Assembly (NCBI RefSeq): GCF_052072235.1 | Contig: NZ_CM125436.1 | Coordinates: 800,001-864,000 of the forward strand | Reading direction: 5' to 3' | DNA from: Brevibacillus_D fluminis_A | GTDB lineage: Bacteria > Bacillota > Bacilli > Brevibacillales > Brevibacillaceae | Length of the DNA stretch: 64,000 nucleotides | Shown: positions 51,101-58,123 of the stretch, piece by piece | How the letters are laid out: each line of letters starts with the position of its first letter | Position numbering within the stretch: the stretch's first letter is position 1 | Notes under the pieces: generated by a model | The model's input: the letters and a program-made list of their open reading frames with translations, nothing else | Databases searched by the model: none | Told to the model about the DNA's origin: nothing | Made by a program: the position numbers and the translations under genes

Positions 51101-51453
51101 TCTTCATCAGCCAAAGATCGATTGTCGGGATGGAGCATGGAAGCGAATGAGCGGATGGGAGTTTTGCCGCTTTGCGTATCGCGTATGGTGAGCAGCACAG
51201 CTGCGATATGTTTGCAATAATCGTCAGAGGAGCCAAAGGAGGAGCAGGTGCATTCCGCCTCGACACCGGTCTGGTCCAACTGGATGTGAACCTGATAGTT
51301 GCCAGTGCCCCTGACCGTTGCTTCGTAGAGGGAGGCGTCCGCATCGTAGTTGCTGAAGATCACCTGTTTCGCCCGTTGATATGCTTCTCCCCGCTCATAG
51401 GCAAGGCGTCCGCACAGCTGCATAATGATCCGCGATGTCAACTGAAAGCCCAT
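48142..51453 (-). CDS. SNF2-family helicase with SWIM zinc finger
   Basis: A 1103-residue Swi2/Snf2 ATPase. An N-terminal SWIM motif (CTCSSFGSSDDYCKH near 60-75) is followed by the bacterial SNF2-associated region (to about 620), then the motor: motif I LADDMGLGKTLQSIAF, motif II LFLDEAQVFKN, motif III LTGTPVENR, motif V-VI SLKAGGTGLNLTGAD and QAADRAHRIGQ. It translocates on duplex DNA or remodels protein-DNA complexes. ATG 51453 follows AAGGAAGGATCAGGGA. The SWIM/SNF2_assoc layout is common in Firmicutes. Confidence 0.95.
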   Translation of the reverse strand: MGFQLTSRIIMQLCGRLAYERGEAYQRAKQVIFSNYDADASLYEATVRGTGNYQVHIQLDQTGVEAECTCSSFGSSDDYCKHIAAVLLTIRDTQSGKTPIRSFASMLHPDNRSLADEEGYLQPRSPGIQAADRQLTNRILDLFHEKPVRPSVARPLFDPRAVLDVEFTLKVATIGFGQRRSLFGIELKLGPKRLYVVQKIREFLDHVARGATYFFSKNFMYDPAAHCFQRENDAVIQALIGLYQNEQVYRESIAMYSSHTRNDNERRMLISPASWDALFPLLTQAPNVKLVQEEAVYDGLQLTTDPLPLHFDFDQSGQSSYRLDIQGLETITVLEPYNIVLCNGKVTKLAPEPCRRLAEIKQTLHSPGKQQLLIAQEQMEPFMVKVVPGLLSLGSVHVAQAVSDRIEQTPLSAKLYLDRIRDRLLAGLEFHYGDIKINPLAASSQKPGAERILIRDGEKEQRILELMDQSNFSKTEEGYYLEDEEAEYDFLYYRLPELKKLLTVFATTAVKLRIHPGHTVPKVTVDVNERTNWLELGFELDGIPEKEIRLVIRSLEEKRRYYRMADGSLLPLESAEFREISQLMSDMGVTAIDLKTAGIHIPVVRGLQLLDRERQGNSVKLGKSFRRLLENMRNPDNLDFRVPEELDGVLRDYQKYGFQWMKTLAHYQFGGILADDMGLGKTLQSIAFIVSILPEIREREEPALIVAPASLVYNWQNELKRFAPQVRSVIADGTKAERTRLIKAYADADVVITSYPLLRRDVEQYAARSFHTLFLDEAQVFKNHATQTAHAVKELVARHRFALTGTPVENRLEELWSIYDAVFPELFGNRKAFHNLTRDAVAKRIRPFLLRRLKTDVLKELPEKIETLQASALLPDQKKLYAAYLAKLQQETLKHLNEDGFQKSRIRILAGLTRLRQLCCHPALFVEDYTGSSAKFEQLFEIIEECRAAGKRLLIFSQFTDMLRMIGRELGFQGVPFFYLDGQTPGAERVELCRRYNEGERDLFLISLKAGGTGLNLTGADTVILYDLWWNPAVEQQAADRAHRIGQKNVVQIIRLVTQGTVEDKMFELQQKKKNLIEEVIKPGQEELSALTEADIREILMIG

Positions 51454-51610
51454 TCCCTGATCCTTCCTTTTCATTAGTTTCGCAACAAAAGATACCTGTT
51501 CAGTCTATCATAACAGAATCTGCTGCAAACGAAATGCGATAACGAGTATGCTTCCTGCGTTGAACTGCAAGGGAGCATACATTTACCAGCTGGGGACGGA
51601 CAGGAGAAGC

Positions 51611-51648
51611 TTGACATGAAACCATTTCGTTTCATATGATAAACGAAA
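51611..51648 (+). promoter_or_regulatory. Promoter and ArsR-type operator of the SRPBCC/arsR pair
   Basis: TTGACA (51611-51616), 18 bases, TATGAT (51635-51640). TTTCGTTT-CATATGAT-AAACGAAA (51625-51648) is a perfect inverted repeat covering the -10. Autoregulation by the ArsR protein encoded downstream is expected. Confidence 0.75.
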
Positions 51649-51685
51649 CCAAAAGGTTACATATTGAACAGGAGTGATCGAGAAC

Positions 51686-52099
51686 ATGTTGGTTCCTGAC
51701 ATTAAGCATCACATCACATTGCATGCCCCGATTCAGCAGGTATGGGAGACGGTTGCGACATCGGCAGGACTCGCATCATGGCTGATGCCCAATACATTCG
51801 TCCCCGAGCTGGGCGCGCGATTCACCATGCAAACGTCTCCGAGAGGGGAGTGGGACGGGACGATCGCGTGCGAGGTGGTCAAGCTTGAAGCGCCGAATTT
51901 GCTCGCATTCACGTGGGAAGGCGGCGGACTGACCAATCTGCTCGTGACGATCGAGCTTACCGAGCAGGATGGCAAGACCGAAGTGTCGCTCGTTCACTCC
52001 GGCTGGACGGAAAGCACGAAGGCGATTCGCGACATGCTGGATCATGGCTGGGTTCACCATTGCTTCCCTCGTCTTGCCGCACAGGTAGAGGCGAGCTAA
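51686..52099 (+). CDS. SRPBCC (AHSA1-type) domain protein
   Basis: A 137-residue START-like protein (ITLHAPIQQVWETVATSAGL; LAFTWEGGGLTNLLVTIELT; SGWTESTKAIRDMLDHGW). ATG 51686 lies 11 bases after GGAG. This family binds hydrophobic ligands and commonly forms an operon with an ArsR regulator, as here; the ligand is unknown. Confidence 0.9.
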   Translation: MLVPDIKHHITLHAPIQQVWETVATSAGLASWLMPNTFVPELGARFTMQTSPRGEWDGTIACEVVKLEAPNLLAFTWEGGGLTNLLVTIELTEQDGKTEVSLVHSGWTESTKAIRDMLDHGWVHHCFPRLAAQVEAS

Positions 52100-52101
52100 A
52101 G

Positions 52102-52419
52102 TTGGAGCAGGCGAGACGGTATGATGTGTTCGAGGGCATAGCCGATCCGACCCGCCGTGCGATTTTGTCGCTTTTGTCGGTGAAGCAGATGAACGTGACG
52201 GAGCTTTCCGGCCGATTTCCGGTTACGCGGACGGCCGTTTCCAAGCATCTGCGCATTTTAAAGGGCGCTGATCTGATCAAGGAAGAGAAGATCGGGCGCG
52301 AAAAAATTTACCGGCTCAATCCGCAGGCGCTGCGCGAAGTGAAAGAGTGGTTGGCCCATTACGAACAGTTTTGGGATGAAAAAATCATGAATCTGAAAAA
52401 CTTGTTTCCATCAGAATAA
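52102..52419 (+). CDS. ArsR-family transcriptional regulator, TTG start
   Basis: The 105-residue regulator starts at TTG 52102, just after the SRPBCC stop. Its HTH is FEGIADPTRRAILSLLS ... RTAVSKHLRILKGADLIK. No metal-binding Cys cluster is seen (it lacks the CVC motif), so it is probably a non-metal ArsR member, matching its SRPBCC partner. The operator at 51625-51648 lies in the shared promoter. Confidence 0.9.
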   Translation: MEQARRYDVFEGIADPTRRAILSLLSVKQMNVTELSGRFPVTRTAVSKHLRILKGADLIKEEKIGREKIYRLNPQALREVKEWLAHYEQFWDEKIMNLKNLFPSE

Positions 52420-52580
52420 GGGGCCGCAGGAAACCATTCAGGGAGGCGGAACGCGTATTCGAGCAGCCGGGAGCGGACGGGCAAGTGACAGTTCCGCTGC
52501 AGGATACTTTTTCGGCGCGCTGCACGGCCAGCTCATCGACCGCAACAACTTCAACTGGGTCCTTAACTGCTTCAAGCAAT

Positions 52581-52624
52581 AAAAAAATAGACCAGAGCGC
52601 ATCGGCGTTTTGGTCTATTTTTTT
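52581..52624. terminator. Bidirectional terminator
   Basis: AAAAAAATAGACCA and TGGTCTATTTTTTT form a 14-pair stem between the arsR gene and the converging Nudix gene. Confidence 0.88.
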
Positions 52625-52646
52625 GCCAGAGAGCTTCCCTTTTTGA

Positions 52647-53069
52647 TCAGCGGGCGGGTTCGAGCTGCCTAAGCGCACGCACGGCTGGCACGGTGAAACA
52701 AGCCAAATTCGGCGGCAGCTGGTCGAGCGCAAACCAGCGCATATCGCCGATCGCGCCGCCCTCTTCCATATTGCGCGCTTCCCCGCCGATGATCCGGACT
52801 TTGTAGATGGAAGATACCCAATGCTCGCCAAGCGCAGGGTCGATCGTTTCCGCCATGCAGAGAAGCTGCTCGATTTCCACATCAAGATTCACTTCTTCCT
52901 TGATTTCGCGGACGACGGTCGATTCCAATTTCTCATACAGGTCCACCTTGCCGCCGGGAATGCTCCACGTATCTTTTTCCGGATTGCGGTTGCGCCAAAC
53001 CAGCAAGATTTCGTTTCGTTCATTGAGAATCACCGCACCGACTCCGATGCGCGGGTATTGCTCTGCCAT
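52647..53069 (-). CDS. Nudix hydrolase
   Basis: A 140-residue protein with the Nudix box GGKVDLYEKLESTVVREIKE followed by EV (Gx5Ex7REUxEE complete). It probably hydrolyses a nucleoside diphosphate linked to a small moiety; the class is ADP-ribose/MutT-like. The ATG 53069 has a weak ribosome-binding site. Confidence 0.92.
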   Translation of the reverse strand: MAEQYPRIGVGAVILNERNEILLVWRNRNPEKDTWSIPGGKVDLYEKLESTVVREIKEEVNLDVEIEQLLCMAETIDPALGEHWVSSIYKVRIIGGEARNMEEGGAIGDMRWFALDQLPPNLACFTVPAVRALRQLEPAR

Positions 53070-53312
53070 GCGACGTCACGTCCCATCTTCGCGAATTTTT
53101 GCAATCGATATGTAAGTTTTTACGTATCGCTTTGCACCGAAAAACTTTACAAGTGGAGAGGATAGAGATAACTTTAAGAAAGTATACCAGAAGTGAAAAG
53201 CCGATTTGCGAAAAAAACGGCGCGGCATCATTGCCAAAAAGGACGAGCCGCTTTGCGCAAGCGGGGCTGCCGTCACGATTTTCACGAAAGAAAGGAGCTG
53301 GGCATTCTGAGC

Positions 53313-53945
53313 ATGTTGATCGTTACGTCTGTCGGACCGGAGCATGATGCAGTGGTGCGCGGCCTGAATGGTGATAAACGGTTTGAGGTATTGATCGGGG
53401 GCGTCGGCCCGGTTTCGGCTGCGGCGAGCACAGCGCGGGCGCTTGCCGGCAAATCGTACGAGCTGGTCATCTGCGCCGGGATTGCGGGCGGCTTTGCGGG
53501 TCAGGCGGAGATGGGATCAGTGGTTGTGGCGAGCGAAATCATCGCGGCCGATCTGGGCGCACAGACGCCGGACGGTTTTTGCAGCATCGATGAGCTTGGA
53601 TTCGGCTCAGCCCGCATCGCGGTAGACGCAGCCAGGGCGACGCGCGTCACGGAAGCGTTGCGGGCAGCTGGCGTGGCCACGGTGTCAGGCCCCGTGCTCA
53701 CGCTGTCGACGGTTACAGGGACAGCCGAAACCGCAGCGGAGCTAGCGAGCCGCATTCCCGGCGCGGCTGCCGAGGCGATGGAAGGCTTTGGCGTAGCGAC
53801 CGCAGCCAAAGCGGCCGGCGTGCCGGTCCTGGAAATTCGCACCGTATCGAACATGGTTGGCCCGCGCGATCGGGCTGCTTGGCGCATCAAAGACGCGCTG
53901 GAGGCGCTTGAGGCTGCCAGCAAAGTAGTAGCGGAGGTGTTATGA
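53313..53945 (+). CDS. mqnB: Futalosine hydrolase MqnB
   Basis: A 210-residue PNP/UDP-phosphorylase-fold nucleosidase: IGGVGPVSAAASTARALAGK, VICAGIAGGFAGQAEMGSVV and AMEGFGVATAAKAAGVP. It splits (dehypoxanthine) futalosine in the alternative menaquinone pathway. ATG 53313 is 15 bases from AAAGGAG; an in-frame CTG at 53306 is nine bases away, so the true start may be there. It is coupled to mqnD by overlap. Confidence 0.9.
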   Translation: MLIVTSVGPEHDAVVRGLNGDKRFEVLIGGVGPVSAAASTARALAGKSYELVICAGIAGGFAGQAEMGSVVVASEIIAADLGAQTPDGFCSIDELGFGSARIAVDAARATRVTEALRAAGVATVSGPVLTLSTVTGTAETAAELASRIPGAAAEAMEGFGVATAAKAAGVPVLEIRTVSNMVGPRDRAAWRIKDALEALEAASKVVAEVL

Positions 53946-54775
53946 TGAAAATCGCATTTTCCCCTTGTCCGAATGACACATTTGTTTTCCATGCCTGGGC
54001 GCATGGCTTGATTCCTGGAGCGCCCGAGCTGGATGTGATGTATGCGGATATCGATATTACAAACGGTTTGGCGGCAAGCGGCCAAGGGCCGGAGGTACTC
54101 AAAATTTCCTATGCGGCGTTGCCGTGGGTTTTGCAGGAGTATGCCCTCATCCCATGTGGCGGAGCGCTTGGCAGAGGCTGCGGCCCACTCGTTTTGACAA
54201 CTGGCGCAAGCCAAGACCCGGCGGCGATTTCAGGCAAACGCGTGGCCGTGCCGAGCGAGCGGTCCACCGCTTATTTGCTGTTCCGTTTGTGGGCAGCGCA
54301 AAATGTTCCGGGCGGCGTAGGCGAGATCGTGGTCATGCCGTTCCATGAGATCATGCCTGCCGTGCGCGACGGCAAGATCGACGCTGGTCTGGTCATCCAC
54401 GAAGCGCGGTTTACGTACCAAAACTACGGCTTGTCCATGCTGACCGACCTGGGCAGCTGGTGGGAGGCTGACACAGGGCTGCCGATTCCGCTGGGGGCGA
54501 TTATCGCCCGCCGCTCGCTAGACCTCGAGGCGATCGCCAAATGGACGCGCGCATCGGTCGAATACGCTTGGGCGCACCCGGAGGAATCGCGGGATTATGT
54601 GATGTGCCACGCGCAGGAGCTGTCCCCGGAGGTGGCGCAGGCGCACATCGATCTGTATGTCAACAAGTTCACCGCCGATCTCGGCGAGGACGGCTACGCA
54701 GCGATTTCTGCTCTGCTCAGCCGTGCTGCAGACGAAGGGCTGGTGCCAAAAGTGGACTTGGCGCTGCTGCGGTAA
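53942..54775 (+). CDS. mqnD: 1,4-dihydroxy-6-naphthoate synthase MqnD
   Basis: A 277-residue periplasmic-binding-fold enzyme beginning KIAFSPCPNDTFVFHAWAHG and containing ALGRGCGPLVL, AVPSERSTAYLLFRLWAAQN and HEARFTYQNYGL, the MqnD signature. It converts cyclic dehypoxanthine futalosine into dihydroxynaphthoate. Two ATGs (53942, 53945) overlap the mqnB stop. Other mqn genes (A, C, E) are not in this window. Confidence 0.95.
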   Translation: MMKIAFSPCPNDTFVFHAWAHGLIPGAPELDVMYADIDITNGLAASGQGPEVLKISYAALPWVLQEYALIPCGGALGRGCGPLVLTTGASQDPAAISGKRVAVPSERSTAYLLFRLWAAQNVPGGVGEIVVMPFHEIMPAVRDGKIDAGLVIHEARFTYQNYGLSMLTDLGSWWEADTGLPIPLGAIIARRSLDLEAIAKWTRASVEYAWAHPEESRDYVMCHAQELSPEVAQAHIDLYVNKFTADLGEDGYAAISALLSRAADEGLVPKVDLALLR

Positions 54776-54787
54776 ACGAAGCGGAAA

Positions 54788-54817
54788 CAAAAAAGGCGCC
54801 TACCCGCGCCTTTTTTA
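54788..54817. terminator. Terminator after mqnD
   Basis: AAAAAAGGCGC and GCGCCTTTTTT form a stem between the converging mqnD and CPBP genes. Confidence 0.88.
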
Positions 54818-55480
54818 GCTTCGCAAATAGAGCAGATACAGCAAAATGATCCCCGCGTCAGCAAAGATGTGGCTTGCGACAGCGCCTGCCAGCGAACCGG
54901 TTTTGGCCCGCAGCATCCCCCAGCTCACACCGGCCACAAATACCGCGATGATGACGATGATCGGCGTGGGCCAAGCGAACAGCGGCACCACCGAGAGCAG
55001 ATGATACAGGCTGTAAAAGAAGGAGCTGAGCCAAATCAGCTTCTTTTGCGTAAAACGACCTTGTGCTTTGCAGAAAAAATAGCCCCGCCAGTACAGCTCC
55101 TCCAAAAACGGGTTCACCAAGACCAGAACCAGCACCAGCCACCAAAACAGCTCGCCGGAAAAATTCCATTCGACAAGCAGCCGCTCCAGCTCGGCCTTCT
55201 TGAACAGAAGCGGAAGAAAAAGCGAACCTGCCAAAAGAATGACCAAAAAGTAAACAGCCCCCGACACCAAGCCGACCACGATGCTTTTTCGCTGGGGTAT
55301 AAAACCGAGCTGATGCATGGTCTGCGAAAAGGTAAATCGTTTCACCAGCATCATATCGATGAACGGGACGGCAAAAAGCCATCCGTAGAACAGCAGGAAC
55401 GTGATCGGAACGCTGTTCATCACTTGCAAACCGAGAAAAATCAGCAGCGTCGGCGCCGCCAACAAAACAATCAGTGCCAT
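54815..55480 (-). CDS. CPBP-family intramembrane metalloprotease
   Basis: A 221-residue polytopic protein from ATG 55480. The CAAX-protease/bacteriocin-processing motifs are complete: EELYWRGYFF (EExxxR), FFYSLYHLLS (FxxxH) and AVASHIFADAGI. It may process peptides or serve in bacteriocin immunity; no bacteriocin gene is nearby. The longer frame upstream would overlap the T-box leader and lacks a ribosome-binding site. Confidence 0.88.
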   Translation of the reverse strand: MALIVLLAAPTLLIFLGLQVMNSVPITFLLFYGWLFAVPFIDMMLVKRFTFSQTMHQLGFIPQRKSIVVGLVSGAVYFLVILLAGSLFLPLLFKKAELERLLVEWNFSGELFWWLVLVLVLVNPFLEELYWRGYFFCKAQGRFTQKKLIWLSSFFYSLYHLLSVVPLFAWPTPIIVIIAVFVAGVSWGMLRAKTGSLAGAVASHIFADAGIILLYLLYLRS

Positions 55481-55591
55481 GCCATCCCCACCCAGATCAG
55501 GCTTGTTTATGTACATCAGATCCATCTTATCGAGGCGGATGCGATTGGGGGAGTACCAACTTTTGCTGGTACCGCGAAGCGGAGAGAACGA

Positions 55592-55620
55592 TTTACAAAT
55601 AACAGACGACTGGGTATAAT
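55592..55620 (+). promoter_or_regulatory. Sigma-A promoter of the T-box transcript
   Basis: TTTACA, 17 bases, TATAAT: a near-consensus promoter that would start transcription about 55627, just before Stem I of the T-box. Confidence 0.88.
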
Positions 55621-55635
55621 TTACAAAAAACAAAT

Positions 55636-55891
55636 CCAAAGACAATGACAATGACGGAGACAAGTAACTGCTTCCAGCCTTTCCAGGGACAATATGCCGC
55701 CGACTGCAAGCATATTGAAGGCATGCGCAGCGAAATTCACTCCCGAGTCGTCGCTTGAACGGCGTCACGCCTACTAGAGTGAAACGGCAAAGCCCGTTAT
55801 CGTTTGCAAAAGAGAGCAAGCCTGTTTGTGTTGCTAATCAGGGTGGTACCGCGATTCCTCGTCCCTTTTCGGACGGGGAATTTATTTTTTT
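55636..55891 (+). promoter_or_regulatory. T-box riboswitch leader, probable Phe (UUC) specifier
   Basis: The T-box sequence AGGGTGGTACCGCG is at 55840-55853. Stem I holds AGTA (55663-55666), CAATATG/CATATTG closing the distal arm, CTGC/GCAG, and GGAG/CTCC; between them GAA-A-TTC-A places the specifier at 55736-55738, TTC (Phe). The UGGU bulge expects a tRNA with discriminator A. The terminator ATTCCTCGTCC/GGACGGGGAAT followed by TTTATTTTTTT is at 55854-55891. Interval 55481-55918 holds only this leader and its promoter. The codon call is by alignment with known loops; ATT (Ile) is a less likely alternative. Confidence 0.92.
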
Positions 55892-55918
55892 ACAGAAAAG
55901 AAAGGGGAGAGAGGAACG

Positions 55919-56482
55919 ATGGAAAAGGCTGTACATGTATTCGTGTTCGATGGCTTGGCGGACTGGGAGATCGGTTTGGTGACGTATGATTTGAAAACGG
56001 CGAATGGGAGGGCGCTGCACACGTTTTCATTGACAGCTGAAACAATCGTAACGGGCGGCGGCTTGCGCGTAATCCCGGATAAAACGATCGCGGATCTATG
56101 CGACGACGAGGTGTCGATGCTGATTTTACCGGGCGGCTCGATGTGGGAAACGAATGATCCCGAGCCGATTCGCACCCTCGTAAATCGCTTGCTGCAAAAA
56201 GGCATTCCGGTCGCGGCGATTTGCGGGGCGACGCTGTTTCTCGCGCGTCATGGGGTGCTCGATGAACGCAAGCATACGAGCAACGGGCTTGCTTATTTGC
56301 AGGAGGGGGCGCCTGGCTACAATGGGGAAGCGCTGTATGAAGAGGTACCGGTTGTCTTCACGGAAGGGCTGATCACCGCGAGCGGTAGATACCCGATCGA
56401 ATTCGCCCATGCAATTGTCAAGCGGCTTGCCGTCTATGATGAGCAGACACTTGACGCCTTTCTGCAATTTTGGCGCGTGTAG
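55919..56482 (+). CDS. T-box-controlled DJ-1/PfpI family protein
   Basis: The 187-residue protein (EKAVHVFVFDGLADWEIGLV; LILPGGSMWETNDPEPIRTL; AAICGATLFLARHGVLDERK) has the nucleophile Cys in the elbow near residue 102. Its start (AAAGGGGAGAGAGGAACG before ATG) is 28 bases after the T-box terminator, so it is the only gene under that switch. Its ICGAT elbow resembles YoaZ-like/isonitrile hydratase branches. Control by tRNA charging points to amino-acid metabolism, unusual for the family. Confidence 0.9.
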   Translation: MEKAVHVFVFDGLADWEIGLVTYDLKTANGRALHTFSLTAETIVTGGGLRVIPDKTIADLCDDEVSMLILPGGSMWETNDPEPIRTLVNRLLQKGIPVAAICGATLFLARHGVLDERKHTSNGLAYLQEGAPGYNGEALYEEVPVVFTEGLITASGRYPIEFAHAIVKRLAVYDEQTLDAFLQFWRV

Positions 56483-56492
56483 CCCATATAAA

Positions 56493-56532
56493 AAAGAGAC
56501 GAACGCCGCGCATGCGACAGCTTCGTCTCTTT
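56493..56532. terminator. Bidirectional terminator
   Basis: AAAGAGACGAA and TTCGTCTCTTT form a stem between the converging DJ-1/PfpI and RluA genes. Confidence 0.85.
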
Positions 56533-56536
56533 GTCT

Positions 56537-57463
56537 TTATTTCGCAGGCGCGCTGCGGAACGGCTGGTAAAACGATTTGGGAATGTCGGTCTCGAAGCGC
56601 ATCAGCTTGCCGGTCGTCGGATGGGCGAAGGACAGGACGCGCGCGTGCAGCCCCATTCGGCCGATCGGCTTTGTTTTGGCACCGTATTTTTTGTCGCCGA
56701 CGATCGGGTGTCCGATGTCTTGCATATGAACGCGGATCTGATTTTTCCGGCCGGTTTCGAGGCGGACCTCCAGCAGCGAAAAGTGGCGGTCGGCGGTAAG
56801 CACTTTATAGTGCGTCACCGCATGCTGGCCGTCGCCCGGATGACGGCTCGAATACATTTTCAGCGTGGCGCTTTCCTTCAGCCAGGAGGAGATCGTCCCC
56901 TCCGCTTTTTTTACAGCGCCTTCAACCAAGGCGACGTACACCCGCTCATGTACGCCTTCTTTCCAGCTGTTTTGCAGCAGCTGCTGAACCCGCTCGCTTT
57001 TGGCAAACATCATCACGCCGGATGTGTCACGGTCCAATCGGTGCACGATAAAAATCCGGTTAACCGGATTGGTCTGCCGGACATGCTCCATCAGCTGCCG
57101 GTAGGCGGTCAGTTCGTTTTCCACCCCTTTGCCGGAAGAAATGGAGAGAAGCCCGGCATCTTTTTGCACGACGATCACATCGTCATCCTCATGCAAAATT
57201 TTCAAGCCGACCAGCGGCGGCGCTTCCACGATCTTCTCCCGGCGGATCGTGACGATCTGCCCGGGGTGAAGCTGGCAATTGTAGCGTGTCTCAACCTTGC
57301 CGTTGACAGAGACTTGACCGCGGGTCAAAATCGCTTTCACGGAATTGCGCCCCAGATTCGAGAGCGTGTTCAATAAAAAACGGAGCAGCTCCTCCGGCTC
57401 CTTGACCGTATACTGTTTGGGATCTGCTGCGTTTTTGGGGGTGTGGCTGCTGCGCTTGTTCAT
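56537..57463 (-). CDS. RluA-family pseudouridine synthase
   Basis: A 308-residue protein with an N-terminal S4 RNA-binding domain (about 25-80, LSNLGRNSVKAILTRGQVSV) and the RluA catalytic motif HRLDRDTSGVMMFAKS (Asp near 144). GRKNQIRVHMQDIGHPIVGD follows. It isomerises uridine in rRNA or tRNA; close to the RluD/YlyB group, the exact site is unknown. AAAGGAG precedes ATG 57463. Confidence 0.92.
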   Translation of the reverse strand: MNKRSSHTPKNAADPKQYTVKEPEELLRFLLNTLSNLGRNSVKAILTRGQVSVNGKVETRYNCQLHPGQIVTIRREKIVEAPPLVGLKILHEDDDVIVVQKDAGLLSISSGKGVENELTAYRQLMEHVRQTNPVNRIFIVHRLDRDTSGVMMFAKSERVQQLLQNSWKEGVHERVYVALVEGAVKKAEGTISSWLKESATLKMYSSRHPGDGQHAVTHYKVLTADRHFSLLEVRLETGRKNQIRVHMQDIGHPIVGDKKYGAKTKPIGRMGLHARVLSFAHPTTGKLMRFETDIPKSFYQPFRSAPAK

Positions 57464-57567
57464 TCGCTGAGAACTCCTTTGTACCGTTCATTTCTCTCTA
57501 TTATAGGCGAAATGCTGGCAAAACGCATGGTTTGGGTAGATGGCGCTTTCTTTCGGCTATTTCTTTT

Positions 57568-57576
57568 TGCTATAAT
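57568..57576 (+). promoter_or_regulatory. Extended -10 promoter of the 57608 gene
   Basis: TGCTATAAT is a TGnTATAAT extended -10, 32 bases before the ATG. No good -35 is visible, as often in such promoters. Confidence 0.6.
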
Positions 57577-57607
57577 GTCACTAGAAAAGCGAGGGAGTGT
57601 TACAAGG

Positions 57608-57949
57608 ATGCAGGCTTTGTTTGACAAAATGAAGGAATACCTCAACATGGATACTGAAATCTCGTTTGAGGAGTTCGACCGATACTATAAAGAAGTGATT
57701 GATTTCCTGGGCAAGGGCTGGGAAGGTTTGGGTGAGGAAGAAAGCATGCAGATGCTCTTCATCCTGGACAACCTCAAGTCCAACGCTGACGACCGCGCCA
57801 AACGCCGTCTGAAGGAAATGAAAAAGTACAAAAAAATCGTGGAGCGCACCGACATCTGGATCAGCGCCATGATGAAGCGACTGCATGAGATGGGCTTGAA
57901 CGATGAAGAGATCGGCAAGCGCTACGAAGCCATCTACGAAGCAGTATAA
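57608..57949 (+). CDS. Conserved-looking hypothetical protein, helical
   Basis: A 113-residue acidic, helical protein (LFDKMKEYLNMDTEISFEEF; EVIDFLGKGWEGLGEEESMQ; DIWISAMMKRLHEMGLNDEE). ATG 57608 follows GGGAG and CAAGG. No domain is recognised. An extended -10 promoter and a terminator bracket it exactly, so it is a single-gene unit. Confidence 0.75.
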   Translation: MQALFDKMKEYLNMDTEISFEEFDRYYKEVIDFLGKGWEGLGEEESMQMLFILDNLKSNADDRAKRRLKEMKKYKKIVERTDIWISAMMKRLHEMGLNDEEIGKRYEAIYEAV

Positions 57950-57976
57950 AAAAACAGCCTTTCGGGGCTGTTTTTT
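57948..57976 (+). terminator. Terminator after the 57608 gene
   Basis: AAAACAGCC and GGCTGTTTT form a stem with loop TTTCGG and a T run. Confidence 0.88.
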
Positions 57977-58053
57977 ATTTGGGTTGAGGCATCCCCGAAC
58001 CGCCACAAACTCAATCTTTATTGTTGTTTTTCTATGTATTTTCCTGTTTTATG

Positions 58054-58082
58054 TTGGATAATCCGCAACCACGCCCTATAAT
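58054..58082 (+). promoter_or_regulatory. Sigma-A promoter of the EamA gene
   Basis: TTGGAT, 17 bases, TATAAT, about 40 bases before the start codon at 58124. Confidence 0.78.
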
Positions 58083-58123
58083 AAAGGTGTGCAAAGCCAA
58101 ATTCGCCTGATGAGGTGGTATTC

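Noticed and set aside
55563..55580. A second T-box-like string (CTGGTACCGCG) just upstream of the promoter of the real T-box
   Set aside because: It shares ten bases with the T-box core, but it is ahead of the promoter, has no Stem I or terminator, and its TGGTAC simply pairs with GTACCA nearby. Treated as chance or a decayed remnant.
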